Assembly: GCA_946415645.1 (NCBI GenBank)
Contig: CAMKTJ010000001.1
Coordinates: 124,001-188,000, forward strand
DNA: 64,000 nt
From: an uncultured Prevotellaceae bacterium
Lineage (GTDB): Bacteria > Bacteroidota > Bacteroidia > Bacteroidales > Bacteroidaceae
Direction: 5' to 3'
This document shows positions 28,201-36,595 of the stretch, piece after piece (position 1 is the stretch's first letter; each line of letters begins with the position of its first letter). Below the pieces are notes generated by a model, which did not search any database, was not told the origin of the DNA, and was given only the letters and a program-made list of their open reading frames with translations. The position numbers and the translations under genes are program-made.

Positions 28201-29014
28201 CGAAATCTTTGTGGATTCGCTCACCAAATACGGCACCCAGTATCAGCAAGCAAAGATGGAGGCACAGTTCTCGCTCTTCGGTATGGAGGCTATAGACAGA
28301 CACCTTCCGCCCATTCCTGTAACGGAACGATGGAATGATTTGGAACGTCTTAATAAAGAACGTGAGCTGGTGGGCATCTATCTTTCGGCTCATCCCCTTG
28401 ATGAATACGGTGTAATATTGAATGGCATCTGCAACATGCACATGGATCAGATGAATGATCTTACGCCGTTTGCTAATTCCGATGTAAGCTTGGGTGGCAT
28501 CGTAACTGGATTGAAACGCCAAGGCATCACCAAGACAAACCAGCCTTATGGTATTGTTATGGTAGAGGATTATACGGGTCCTGCAGAGATTGCATTGTTC
28601 GGAAACGATTGGGCACAGTGGCGTGGCTATCTTTCACAGGAGGGTAATCTGGTGTATATAACAGGCCGTGTTCAGCCCCGTCAGTATAACAAGGATATGT
28701 TGGAATTGAAGATAGGAAAGGTGCAGTTCTTGCCTGATGTGAAGGAACAACTCGTACAGAGTATCACCATATCCTTTGATTCCAACAAACTGGACAGCAA
28801 TGCTATGGCTGAACTGAGTAAACATATTCAGCAGATGCAGAAGCCTAAAGATAAGGATCAGCAAACTCCTCAGATAGAAATTAAGTGGAATATCTACGGA
28901 GGAGGAAATATGCCTGTTCTACATATGAAATCCAAGAGCAAATGTTATCGGGTTACAAAGGGACTGATGGATTTCCTGGATGGCAATGAGTGGACAAAGT
29001 ACAAGATAAACTAA
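25277..29014 (+). CDS. dnaE: DNA polymerase III alpha subunit
   Basis: The replicative polymerase. The PHP domain begins at the N-terminus (FIHLHVHSQYSLLDG), the catalytic aspartates are in LPDIDTDFED near residue 470, the fingers contain LYRPGPMDYIPSFI, and a helix-hairpin-helix and an OB fold (VSLGGIVTGLKRQ) follow. The start MEDFIHLHVH at 25277 gives 1245 residues. It is followed by trxA after 34 bp. Confidence 0.96.
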   Translation: MEDFIHLHVHSQYSLLDGQASISKMVDKAVGDGMRGMALTDHGNMFGIKDFFDYCNSVNKGRKKEGLEPFKPIFGCEVYVARRRKEDQSNPSIDRSGNHLILLAKNLNGYRNLIKLVSRAWVDGFYGRPRTDHDDLKLFHEDIICCSACIAGEVPSKILKGDLEGARQSAQWFKDVFGDDYYLELQRHEVKDPNVNANRETFPLQQISNAELIKIARELNIKLVCTNDSHFVNEADADAHERLLCLSTGKKISEPHMLYTKQEWFKTKEEMNNLFADIPEALSNTVEILDKIETYNLESDPIMPFFPIPEEFGTEEQWRQKYTEEDLFREFTSDENGENPLPKEEGEKKIKKLGGYDKIYRIKFEADFLGKLAYEGARRIYGEPLDKEVDDRIRFELHIMKTMGFPGYFLIVQDFINSARKDLDVWVGPGRGSAAGSVVAYCLGITKLDPLKYDLLFERFLNPDRISLPDIDTDFEDDGRGKVLQWVMDKYGHENCAHIITYGTMATKNSIKDVARVEDLPLDRSNALCKAIPDRLPDGMKMNLKNAISCTPELQSAQFSPDYREADTIKYAQQLEGQIRGTGIHACGFIICRDPISDHVPISTADDPDFPDRKTAVTQYDGHVIESTGLIKMDFLGLKTLSELKEACRVIKEAHGVDIDLDHIPIDDELTYQLYQKGLTVGTFQFESAGMQKYLKELKPTVFEDLIAMNALYRPGPMDYIPSFIRRKNGQEEITYDIPVMEKYLKDTYGITVYQEQVMLLSRLLAGFTRGQSDALRKAMGKKKKAIVDEMKPLFINGGKERGYDPDILDKIWGDWEKFASYAFNKSHAACYSWVAYQTAYLKAHYPAEFMAALLTRRKDDIKEITKLLDECRNLKIEVLGPDINESHVNFGVNDKQQIRFGLNGIKGLGEAAAAAIISEREKNGRYKDVFDFVERVSIPAVKKSGIECLALSGAFDTFSAQISREQFIAPNSKGEIFVDSLTKYGTQYQQAKMEAQFSLFGMEAIDRHLPPIPVTERWNDLERLNKERELVGIYLSAHPLDEYGVILNGICNMHMDQMNDLTPFANSDVSLGGIVTGLKRQGITKTNQPYGIVMVEDYTGPAEIALFGNDWAQWRGYLSQEGNLVYITGRVQPRQYNKDMLELKIGKVQFLPDVKEQLVQSITISFDSNKLDSNAMAELSKHIQQMQKPKDKDQQTPQIEIKWNIYGGGNMPVLHMKSKSKCYRVTKGLMDFLDGNEWTKYKIN

Positions 29015-29048
29015 TTTTATTATCTATACATTATAAATTATAATTGGT

Positions 29049-29363
29049 ATGGCACAGATTATTAACAGCGAGAATTTTGAACAGTTAGTAGCAACTGGCA
29101 AGCCCATCGTATTGGACTTCTGGGCAACCTGGTGTGGCCCTTGCAAGCGTGTTGGTCCTATCATTGATGCTTTGGCTCAGGATTATGAGGGACAGGCTAT
29201 TATTGGCAAGTGCGATGTAGAAGAAGATGAGGAGTTGGCCGTTAAGTTTGGTGTACGCAATGTTCCGACAATATTCTTCATCAAGGGTGGTGAAGTGGTT
29301 GACAAGATTGTCGGCGCAGCTGCACGTCCTGCTTTCGAAGAGAAACTCAAGAACATGCTTTAA
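29049..29363 (+). CDS. trxA: Thioredoxin
   Basis: A 104-residue thioredoxin with the active site WATWCGPCK, the cis-proline segment RNVPTIFFIKGG and no signal peptide, so it acts in the cytoplasm as a general disulfide reductant. It lies between dnaE and a small conserved gene on the same strand. Confidence 0.95.
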   Translation: MAQIINSENFEQLVATGKPIVLDFWATWCGPCKRVGPIIDALAQDYEGQAIIGKCDVEEDEELAVKFGVRNVPTIFFIKGGEVVDKIVGAAARPAFEEKLKNML

Positions 29364-29375
29364 AGAGATTGCGCT

Positions 29376-29699
29376 ATGGGAAACATTGAAGAAGACTTCC
29401 TGGCCGATGCCGAGGACGACCGCTTGACGGTAGAGTTTATAAAGAATTACCTGCCACAGGACGTAAAGGAGAAGTTTACAGAAGATGACCTGTACTACTT
29501 CCTGGATGTGATAGGTGAGTATTATGTGGATTTGCTTGAGAAATCAGGCAATCAGGACGAGGTAGACATAGACATAGATGCCGTAGCCGAATACATAGCC
29601 AAGAAAGCCAAGAAGGAGAAGATGGGCGACTTTGACCCAGAAGACCTCCGTTGGGTGGTAGACGGTGAGTTGGAGTATGGCGAGTCTTTAGAAAACTAA
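29376..29699 (+). CDS. Small acidic conserved protein, function unknown
   Basis: I do not recognise a named family. The 107-residue product is strongly acidic, helical and soluble ([38 protein letters not shown]), with no signal peptide or cysteine. It starts 12 bp after trxA, so it is probably co-transcribed. Its 3' end overlaps tsaE on the other strand by 12 bp. Confidence 0.75.
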   Translation: MGNIEEDFLADAEDDRLTVEFIKNYLPQDVKEKFTEDDLYYFLDVIGEYYVDLLEKSGNQDEVDIDIDAVAEYIAKKAKKEKMGDFDPEDLRWVVDGELEYGESLEN

Positions 29700-30095
29700 T
29701 CGCCTTTCTCCGTCCGGCAGTGCTTCTATGGTGACATTAACCGTCTCCTCGGGTAGCACTTCCTCTATCAGTTCAGGCCATTCTATAAAACAGGGATGGC
29801 CGCTGTAGAAGTACTCTTCGCATCCCATATCGTAGGCTTCGGAAACCTTCTTGATACGGTAGAAATCAAAATGATATATGGGGCGGCCTTTGGCTGCCTC
29901 ATATTCGTTTACAATAGCAAAGGTGGGTGACGTAACGGTATCTTCCACTCCCAACTCTTCGCATAAAGCTTTTATGAATGTTGTCTTACCGGCTCCCATC
30001 TTGCCATAGAAGGCAAAAACGGTATTCTCTCCCATCGCTTCAACAAACTGCTGGGCAGCCTGTCTGATATCTTCTTCCTTGAATCTTATTTCCAT
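29688..30095 (-). CDS. tsaE: tRNA threonylcarbamoyladenosine biosynthesis ATPase
   Basis: TsaE is the ATPase partner of TsaB-TsaD in making t6A37 on ANN-reading tRNAs. The Walker A motif [22 protein letters not shown] and the [17 protein letters not shown] segment identify it. Length 135 is typical. It starts 6 bp after porX and probably shares the porW-porX transcript. Confidence 0.93.
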   Translation of the reverse strand: MEIRFKEEDIRQAAQQFVEAMGENTVFAFYGKMGAGKTTFIKALCEELGVEDTVTSPTFAIVNEYEAAKGRPIYHFDFYRIKKVSEAYDMGCEEYFYSGHPCFIEWPELIEEVLPEETVNVTIEALPDGERRLVF

Positions 30096-30101
30096 AGGTC
30101 T

Positions 30102-31652
30102 TTATCTTTTTTTTCCTCGCAACGTGATCAGTGGAATTAGCATTTCCTCCATACTGATGCCTCCATGTTGGAAGGTGTCTTTGTAATACTGAACGTAGTA
30201 ATTGTAGTTGTTGGGGTAGGCAAAGAAGTCGTCACCTGTAGCAAAGATGTATGTAGTGCTCAGGTTAGGCCTGGGCAGTCCTACTTGATGAGGCTCCTTA
30301 ATCTCGAAAACTTCCTTGGGATTGTAGCTGAGATTCTTGCCCAGCTTGTATCGCAGGTTGGTGTTGGTGTTCTTGTCGCCCACTACCTTTACGGGGTTGT
30401 AGCATCGGATGCTACCGTGGTCCGTTGTCAGGACAATAGTGTAGTTGCTGGCAGCTAAAGTGCGGAAGAGGTCGCCAACGGGTGAATGGCGGAACCAACT
30501 CTGCGTAATGCTGCGGTAAGCTGCCTCGTTGCTTGCCAATTCGCGTACCATACGGCTTTCTGTACGGGCATGACTAAGCATGTCTATGAAGTTCATTACA
30601 ACTACATTCAGATCATATTTCTGCAGGTGCGGAATTTGTTGAACCAGTTTTTCTGCAGCTTGTGAGTCGTTAATCTTGTGGTAGCTGAATGTATTCTTGC
30701 GTCTGTAACGGTCGAACTGTGTCTGTACCAAAGGAGCCTCGTTAAGGTTCTTCCCTTCCTCGCTGTCCTCGTCAACCCAAAGGTCGGGGAACATGCGTTC
30801 TATGACATCGGGCATCAAGCCACTGAAGATGGCGTTACGTGCATATTGGGTTGCTGTGGGCAGGATGCTGCAGTACAAGTCTTCCTCGATATTGAAGAGG
30901 TCGGCAATCTCGTTATACAGCATACGCCATTGGTCATACCTAAAGTTGTCTATTACTACTAGGAACACCTTTTCCTCGTTGTTTAAATGAGGGAAAACAT
31001 TGTGCTTGAAGATATCCGGACTCATCACGGGGCGTTCTTCAGGCTTGCTCATCCATTTGGTATAGTTCTTGCGGATGAATTTTGTAAACTCCCTGTTTGC
31101 CTCGGAACGTTGCATGCTCAGCATCTCCTTCATGGCGCTGTCCGTCTCTGATAGTTGCAATTCCCAATAGGTAAGGCGTTTGTAAACCTCAATCCATTCC
31201 TCCAACGAAAGTGAGTCGTTGATTTGCATGCCAATCTTACCGAAGTCCTGCTGGTAGGCGCTTGTCTGCTGTTCTGTTACAATCTCCTTCTGATGTAGGT
31301 TTTTCTTTAGTGTCAGCAGAATCTGAGTAGGGTTAACGGGTTTTATCAGATAGTCGGCAATCTTAGCACCAATGGCTTGCTCCATGATGTTTTCTTCTTC
31401 GCTTTTGGTAACCATTACCACAGGTGTACTGGGTGTTTGCTCTTTAATCCGGCTTAACGTCTCCAGGCCACTGAGGCCGGGCATGTTCTCGTCAAGCAGA
31501 ATTAGGTCGAAAGTCTCTTCCGTACAGCGGTCCAGAGCATCGTATCCGTTAGTTACTGTCTCTATCACATATCCTTTTTTTTCAAGATACAAGATATGTG
31601 CCTTCAGCAACTCTATCTCATCATCAACCCAAAGCAGTCTGTATGCAGCCAT
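30102..31652 (-). CDS. porX: Type IX secretion response regulator PorX
   Basis: PorX is a two-component regulator that controls type IX secretion genes with PorY and SigP, and carries an alkaline-phosphatase-like PglZ domain. Residues 1-120 are a receiver with phospho-acceptor Asp54 (ILLDENMPG) and signalling Lys in YLIKPVNP. After a helical linker, the PglZ domain spans about 210-510 (FLVVIDNFRYDQWRML, TTDHGSIRCYNPVKV). The 516-residue length matches the family. It lies 26 bp downstream of porW. Confidence 0.93.
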   Translation of the reverse strand: MAAYRLLWVDDEIELLKAHILYLEKKGYVIETVTNGYDALDRCTEETFDLILLDENMPGLSGLETLSRIKEQTPSTPVVMVTKSEEENIMEQAIGAKIADYLIKPVNPTQILLTLKKNLHQKEIVTEQQTSAYQQDFGKIGMQINDSLSLEEWIEVYKRLTYWELQLSETDSAMKEMLSMQRSEANREFTKFIRKNYTKWMSKPEERPVMSPDIFKHNVFPHLNNEEKVFLVVIDNFRYDQWRMLYNEIADLFNIEEDLYCSILPTATQYARNAIFSGLMPDVIERMFPDLWVDEDSEEGKNLNEAPLVQTQFDRYRRKNTFSYHKINDSQAAEKLVQQIPHLQKYDLNVVVMNFIDMLSHARTESRMVRELASNEAAYRSITQSWFRHSPVGDLFRTLAASNYTIVLTTDHGSIRCYNPVKVVGDKNTNTNLRYKLGKNLSYNPKEVFEIKEPHQVGLPRPNLSTTYIFATGDDFFAYPNNYNYYVQYYKDTFQHGGISMEEMLIPLITLRGKKR

Positions 31653-31680
31653 ATTATGAATTATGAATTGTGAATTAATC
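31653..31680 (-). repeat. Junction microrepeat, AATTCATAATTCATAAT type
   Basis: On the minus strand, AATTCACAATTCATAATTC units bridge the porW stop and the porX ATG. The phrase recurs at 34655-34684 and 57285-57305. Confidence 0.6.
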
Positions 31681-34615
31681 AGAATCCATACGGGAAGTCA
31701 TCCTCGTCCTCTTCTTCCTCCTCCTTAGATTTCTTGTTATCCTCGGGGACGTAATCGTCAGGATCAATAATCTGGAGGTTGGTAGGCTCGTCAATCCGTA
31801 GGTCTTCAGGAATATCCATAGGAGCAAATTTCTCCTCGTAGAAGGCTTTGTAGTCATCAAAGCTGAAGTCTTTTCCTATCAGTTTCAGGTTATCTTCTGA
31901 TATCAGCAATGTTCTGATGCCTTCCAATAGAGTATTCATGTGTTTGTCTGCATAAAGCGTCTGGGCGTAGGAATGAACCTCATCATAAGACAGGAACCCC
32001 TTCACGCACATCATGGTAATGCCTTGATTTTCCAGAATCTCTATATCAAAGTTCCTGACCATGTACGAGGTAAAGTTGTAGCGTGCTACCTCAAAGAGCA
32101 ATTGGTTTTCATCCAGGCTGTTGGTTGGATATGCCAAAACGAAGACGAAGTTGCTGTAACGGTCTTCCTTCAGCTCTGGAGCCACTTCTGTGCTGTCGCC
32201 CGAAGCCTGGCATGTTCTTCTACCCCAGATGCTGCTGGCGTCATAGCGGTCGTCCATCAGTAATCGTCCGGCTTCCAAACCTTTAATTATGGAGTTGGCA
32301 ATCTCTGTTACCTCTTCCTTGGGGAAGTTCTGGATTACTTCTTTCAGGCTTACCATGAAGCTGTCACGTTCACCTCCATAAAGTTGACTCATGGCACGAA
32401 TAAAGAGCATGCGGGCACGGTTTTTGCCGGCGGGGAAGTTTTCTGTGCTGAACTGGTAATTCTTCTCCACTTCTGCATAGTCGGCTGCTTGATATGCATT
32501 ATAGGAGGCAGCATATACAGAGTCCTCGACATGGGTGCCGTTTCGCGCAATCATGTCGTAGTTGGGGTTACCCAAAAGGGCTGCCAGCTTAGTGTCGGCA
32601 TATTCCTCAAGCAGCAAGGCTCTGTAGTATTCTGCTTTCTCCTGATTGCCAAGTCTTCCGTACAAAAGGAAGAGGTGGTAATAGATATTGTCTATATTGT
32701 CGTGTTCAGGGAAATCGGTCAGCAGACGTTGCATGGTTTTCTCTGCCAGGAGCCAGTTCTCAAGCTTCTCTTGTTCCATAATGCCTGCATTGTATAGACC
32801 ATCACTCAGGATAGCATTTGATTCCGCTAATTGTTCTTCTGTGAAGGGAATCTGTTTCAGATAGAATTCTCTATGATGAGGGTCGTTAGCAATAGAGTCC
32901 TTGCGGGCTTTTTCTGAGGAATCTATCGAGTCTGTCTCTGCAGAACCGTAAAGGCTGTCGTCATCGCCACCTGTCTCTTCGTTGAAACTTGAATCCTCAA
33001 TACCTGTTGCAGCAGCATAGGAGGCTTTATTGCTAATGCGCCACAAGTCTTCATTCTTGCGTTGTCCCCATCTGCGGACAAATTCCTCAATACCTCTCTT
33101 TACTGATGTCTGGTTGTAGAAGTACCAGGCACCCTTCGGTTGGTTCCCTGCTCCGGCATTGCCTGCTATAGGTCTGTTAGTCTGGGCGGTATTGGTGTTA
33201 GTTGTTGGTCGTTGACCGTTGGCGTTCGTACCGTTCTGGGCAGCTTTCTTCTCGGCTTCCTTTTCTTCCTTTTTCAGTTGTTCAATTACGCGGTCTATAG
33301 CGGCCAGATATTCAGCTTCTGGCAACTTGGCTAAAGCTTGCAGGCTGTCTTGTAGCTTAATAGCGCTCAAATGAGGTTCTAGTTCCGTCAGTATCTTGCT
33401 TCGTCGCTCAGTTTCCTTATATTCTTCATGTTCCTTGTCCAAGATAGCTACGCAAGCCTTATAGGTGCGGGCGGCATCGATGTACTTCTCCATCTCCCAA
33501 TACAAATTACTGAGCTTCAGCAGCAGCATAGCTTTGTCCGGACCATTCTTGGTTCCGTCCTTTACGCCTTTCTCCCATGCGTAGATGCAATGAATGGTGT
33601 CATTTACGTTCATGTAGATGTTACCCATTGCGTAATAGACCTTATCCAGATAGTCTTTGTTCTTGTCGCTCTTGGCCATTCTCTTCAGCTTGGCTATCAT
33701 CTGACTGAATTTGCTGCTGGGCATAACCTCAGTCTGGGCTATACGGGCACTGAATGCCATCTCGTACGGAGGGTTGGCACGCATAACTCTAGCGTATGAC
33801 TTATAGGCTTCCTCGTTCTGCCCTGTTTGCTGATAGAGCTGCCCGAGTAGGTATTTCAGACGTGTCTTACTCTGTTTCCGCTTGGTATTTTTGATGGATT
33901 TTATTACATAGGGGATAGCTTCTTCGTACTGGTTGGTCAGGATCAGGTATGCTGCCGTTGTGTTGTCTTTTTCCTTTTGCCCCATACGCGAGATGCTGTC
34001 TCGTTTCATCTTGTTCAGGATATCCTCTGCATCATAGGCCCAGTCCAATGCTACATAGCATCTGGCCAGTTTGGCTTTGGCAATGCTTGCAATCTCAGGC
34101 TGTGTGGAATACAGTCGGATAATGTAGTTATAGGTGCTGGCAGCTTCTATAAATTCTCCTTTCTGAAATTGCGCTTCCGCCATCATCAGCCATGCGTGGT
34201 AAATGTAAGGATTGAACTCTTTCCTTGCTAGAAAGGCTTTCTGTTTGTCATTTTTCTTTTGTGTTGCATTTACTGTGGGGCGCTTCTTCATGCTGTGTAG
34301 CTTGATAGCTTTCTCGCACTTTGTGATGGTGGTCTCATAGTTGCTCTTGCCAACTCCTGCTGTTGACTTGTTGGTGCTAATGTACATGGGGAGCAGGCGG
34401 TTGTAGTCATCCTGATGCGACTTCATCTGTGCTTCCTCGCCTTCCAAATATGCCACCTCTCCGTTGTAAAGTGTATTGAAACGGGCGGTCATAGCATGAT
34501 AGAAGCGGGTTGTAGGGGTGTTCTTCTTAATGGAGCAGGCAGTGGTGATACATAACAACATTAGCATGAGTATTCCCATGCTTATGCCATTTCTTAAGTA
34601 TCTTTTCTTCTCCAT
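31679..34615 (-). CDS. porW: PorW/SprE-type TPR lipoprotein of type IX secretion
   Basis: A 978-residue lipoprotein (lipobox ending at Cys27, CITTAC) required for the type IX secretion and gliding machinery in relatives (PorW in Porphyromonas, SprE in Flavobacterium). The mature N-terminus NTPTTRFYHAMTARFNTLYN is characteristic, followed by tetratricopeptide repeats to about residue 420, a low-complexity Asn/Thr-rich linker (about 450-490), more TPR-like helices, and an acidic C-terminus. It is followed directly by porX, a pairing that supports the call. Confidence 0.88.
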   Translation of the reverse strand: MEKKRYLRNGISMGILMLMLLCITTACSIKKNTPTTRFYHAMTARFNTLYNGEVAYLEGEEAQMKSHQDDYNRLLPMYISTNKSTAGVGKSNYETTITKCEKAIKLHSMKKRPTVNATQKKNDKQKAFLARKEFNPYIYHAWLMMAEAQFQKGEFIEAASTYNYIIRLYSTQPEIASIAKAKLARCYVALDWAYDAEDILNKMKRDSISRMGQKEKDNTTAAYLILTNQYEEAIPYVIKSIKNTKRKQSKTRLKYLLGQLYQQTGQNEEAYKSYARVMRANPPYEMAFSARIAQTEVMPSSKFSQMIAKLKRMAKSDKNKDYLDKVYYAMGNIYMNVNDTIHCIYAWEKGVKDGTKNGPDKAMLLLKLSNLYWEMEKYIDAARTYKACVAILDKEHEEYKETERRSKILTELEPHLSAIKLQDSLQALAKLPEAEYLAAIDRVIEQLKKEEKEAEKKAAQNGTNANGQRPTTNTNTAQTNRPIAGNAGAGNQPKGAWYFYNQTSVKRGIEEFVRRWGQRKNEDLWRISNKASYAAATGIEDSSFNEETGGDDDSLYGSAETDSIDSSEKARKDSIANDPHHREFYLKQIPFTEEQLAESNAILSDGLYNAGIMEQEKLENWLLAEKTMQRLLTDFPEHDNIDNIYYHLFLLYGRLGNQEKAEYYRALLLEEYADTKLAALLGNPNYDMIARNGTHVEDSVYAASYNAYQAADYAEVEKNYQFSTENFPAGKNRARMLFIRAMSQLYGGERDSFMVSLKEVIQNFPKEEVTEIANSIIKGLEAGRLLMDDRYDASSIWGRRTCQASGDSTEVAPELKEDRYSNFVFVLAYPTNSLDENQLLFEVARYNFTSYMVRNFDIEILENQGITMMCVKGFLSYDEVHSYAQTLYADKHMNTLLEGIRTLLISEDNLKLIGKDFSFDDYKAFYEEKFAPMDIPEDLRIDEPTNLQIIDPDDYVPEDNKKSKEEEEEDEDDFPYGF

Positions 34616-34684
34616 GCCTTTTTAATAACGTGCGCGCGAACTATTTTATTGCCCAAATGTGAATTATGAATCAAGAATTGTGGC

Positions 34685-35119
34685 TTAGTTCATCCTTCTT
34701 TCCCCAACTATCAGGAATACCTCGTCTTTTACATCATCTGGCAGGTTTACCTGCCTAAGTTGCAAGCTTCTGACCCATCCTGCAACCTCCTCAGAGTGCA
34801 TGGTGTATAATATGTTGCGAAATTCTTCAGTCTCAGTCTCTGTGTAATCGTTACCTTCTCTGCCCCTGAAACGATCCAGTTCCTCGTCATCATAATATTC
34901 TATCTGCTTGCTGATAGCTGCCAATAGGCTTTCCTTTTCGCATACTTCATGCTGACCGCAACATTCCATGTCGGCGGGATTAATCTCAGCGGGCACATCT
35001 TCTTCCGTCAGTTCCCCTTTTTCTACAAGTTTTTGGTAGTGCCGGTTCCTAAGGAAGTGCGTCAGGGCGGCAATGCCGCCCAACAATGCCAATCCCATTA
35101 TAGAGAGGATATAGAACAT
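34685..35119 (-). CDS. Small membrane-anchored protein, function unknown
   Basis: A 144-residue protein with one N-terminal transmembrane helix (YILSIMGLALLGGIAALTHF) and a soluble acidic domain containing a cysteine group, MECCGQHEVCEKE, near residues 51-63. No family recognised. It overlaps the 3' end of aroA by 22 bp and precedes porW, so it is probably translated from the same transcript. The cysteines could bind a metal; this is inference. Confidence 0.7.
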   Translation of the reverse strand: MFYILSIMGLALLGGIAALTHFLRNRHYQKLVEKGELTEEDVPAEINPADMECCGQHEVCEKESLLAAISKQIEYYDDEELDRFRGREGNDYTETETEEFRNILYTMHSEEVAGWVRSLQLRQVNLPDDVKDEVFLIVGERRMN

Positions 35120-36348
35120 ATGTTTGAAAAATCTTCCCAGAAGTGAGGGTAGCTCTTGCTTACCACTTCGGGATTGTTAATACAAAGGGAGTTCTGTCTT
35201 AGGATACATGGAGCGAAGGCCATTGCCATGCGGTGGTCTTGATAGGTGTCTATGGCAGTTTTTTCTTCAGCCTGACAGCGTTCTCCATCCCAGAAGAGTA
35301 TGCTGTTGTCTTGCTCTTGTATATCGTAGCCCAACTTACGTAGCTCTGTGCGCAGGGCAGTTATGCGGTCGGTCTCCTTGATCTTCAGGCTATGAAGCCC
35401 TGTAAAGCGGAAAGGAATTTTCAGCATAGCACAGGTAACGACAAATGTCTGTGCCAAATCAGGTTGGTGGGTGAAATTGTAGCTAAAGTGGTTGGTAGTA
35501 TTTCCGCATTTTCTGAGTCTGGTTATTTCCGTACCATCTGCCTCAATATAATACTGTGTCTCAACGCCCAATTCGTTAAACAGCTGCTTGACTTTGCTAT
35601 CGCCTTGAATGCTTTCTTTATGCAAGCCTACCAAGTCAATCTGCGAGTCTTCATCAGCTGAGAGTGCAACAATCTCGTACCAGTAGCTGGCAGCACTCCA
35701 GTCACTTTCTATGTGATAGTTGTGTTGTTGATAGGGGCTGGGCTGTACCTCAATGGTATTTTCGCTTGACCAGTCTGCTTTGGCGCCGAATTCTCGCATC
35801 ATGCTAAGTGTCATTTCCAGATATGGCTTGCTGGCGATGTTGCCAGTTAATCTTAGACGGAGACCTTTTCGCAGGGTAGGGGCAATCATCAGCAGGGCAG
35901 ATATGTATTGCGAACTTACATCGCCGGGTACAGTCAGTTCTCCGCCTTCCAATTTATCGCTTCCTATAATGCGGAGCGGAGGAAAACCTTCTTCGCCTTC
36001 ATATGTAATAGATGCCCCCAATTGATGTAGTGCATCCACTAGGATGGCGATAGGGCGGTGACGCATGCGTTCCGTTCCTGTAATAATATGTTCACCTGGG
36101 GTAACGCTAAGATAGGCGGTCATGAAACGCATGGCAGTTCCTGCAGCACCTATGTCTATGGTCTCTGGCATATCTTGTAGGGCACGAAGCATTACGCATG
36201 TGTCATCTGAATCAGACAAGTTCTGAGGAAGTTCTTTGTTTCCCGCCAAAGCATTTATGAGTAAGGCTCTGTTGCTGATACTTTTGCTGGCCGGAAGTAC
36301 AATTCGACCTTTTATTTGCTTGCAAGGATATGTCAGAAAATGGCTCAT
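35098..36348 (-). CDS. aroA: 3-phosphoshikimate 1-carboxyvinyltransferase (EPSP synthase)
   Basis: AroA joins phosphoenolpyruvate to shikimate-3-phosphate in the pathway to chorismate. LPASKSISNRALL, LKIKETDRITAL and YQDHRMAMAFA are the substrate-binding signatures. The open frame extends to 36468 but runs through the promoter; MSHFLTYPCK at 36348 is the start consistent with the predicted transcription start near 36368, giving 416 residues. The next gene overlaps its 3' end. Confidence 0.94.
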   Translation of the reverse strand: MSHFLTYPCKQIKGRIVLPASKSISNRALLINALAGNKELPQNLSDSDDTCVMLRALQDMPETIDIGAAGTAMRFMTAYLSVTPGEHIITGTERMRHRPIAILVDALHQLGASITYEGEEGFPPLRIIGSDKLEGGELTVPGDVSSQYISALLMIAPTLRKGLRLRLTGNIASKPYLEMTLSMMREFGAKADWSSENTIEVQPSPYQQHNYHIESDWSAASYWYEIVALSADEDSQIDLVGLHKESIQGDSKVKQLFNELGVETQYYIEADGTEITRLRKCGNTTNHFSYNFTHQPDLAQTFVVTCAMLKIPFRFTGLHSLKIKETDRITALRTELRKLGYDIQEQDNSILFWDGERCQAEEKTAIDTYQDHRMAMAFAPCILRQNSLCINNPEVVSKSYPHFWEDFSNICSISSL

Positions 36349-36374
36349 CAATTCAAATTTAGCGATTTCGAGCA

Positions 36375-36405
36375 CAAAATTACGCAAAAATTTGCAAGTA
36401 ACAAA
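36375..36405 (-). promoter_or_regulatory. aroA promoter (interlocked with tRNA-Pro promoter)
   Basis: On the minus strand, TTTG (36402-36405), 19 bp, then TAATTTTG (36375-36382). Its spacer contains the -33 element of the divergent tRNA-Pro promoter. Confidence 0.7.
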
Positions 36406-36422
36406 AAAATGCCATAACTTTG
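36391..36422 (+). promoter_or_regulatory. tRNA-Pro promoter (interlocked with aroA promoter)
   Basis: TTTG (36391-36394), 20 bp, then TAACTTTG (36415-36422), about 19 bp before the tRNA. Its spacer contains the -33 element of the aroA promoter. Confidence 0.7.
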
Positions 36423-36441
36423 CACCCACAAAAATAAGGAA

Positions 36442-36514
36442 CGGGATGTAGCGCAGTTGGTAGCGCACACGTCTGGGGGGCGCGAGGTCGCAAGTTCGAG
36501 TCTTGTCATCCCGA
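36442..36514 (+). tRNA. tRNA-Pro (anticodon GGG)
   Basis: Acceptor CGGGATG/CATCCCG, D arm GCGC-AGTTGGTA-GCGC, anticodon loop CTGGGGG with GGG, T arm GCAAG-TTCGAGT-CTTGT. The anticodon stem CACGT/GCGCG has one A-C mismatch. CCA is not encoded. Confidence 0.9.
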
Positions 36515-36522
36515 CCTAAATG

Positions 36523-36556
36523 AAAGAGCGAAGCATTAAGCCTCGCTCTTTTTTTG
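36523..36556 (+). terminator. Terminator after tRNA-Pro
   Basis: AAAGAGCGA/TCGCTCTTT hairpin followed by a run of T. Confidence 0.8.
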
Positions 36557-36595
36557 TTTTCTTTTCGTATAAACTAACCCGACATTCCTTTATTC

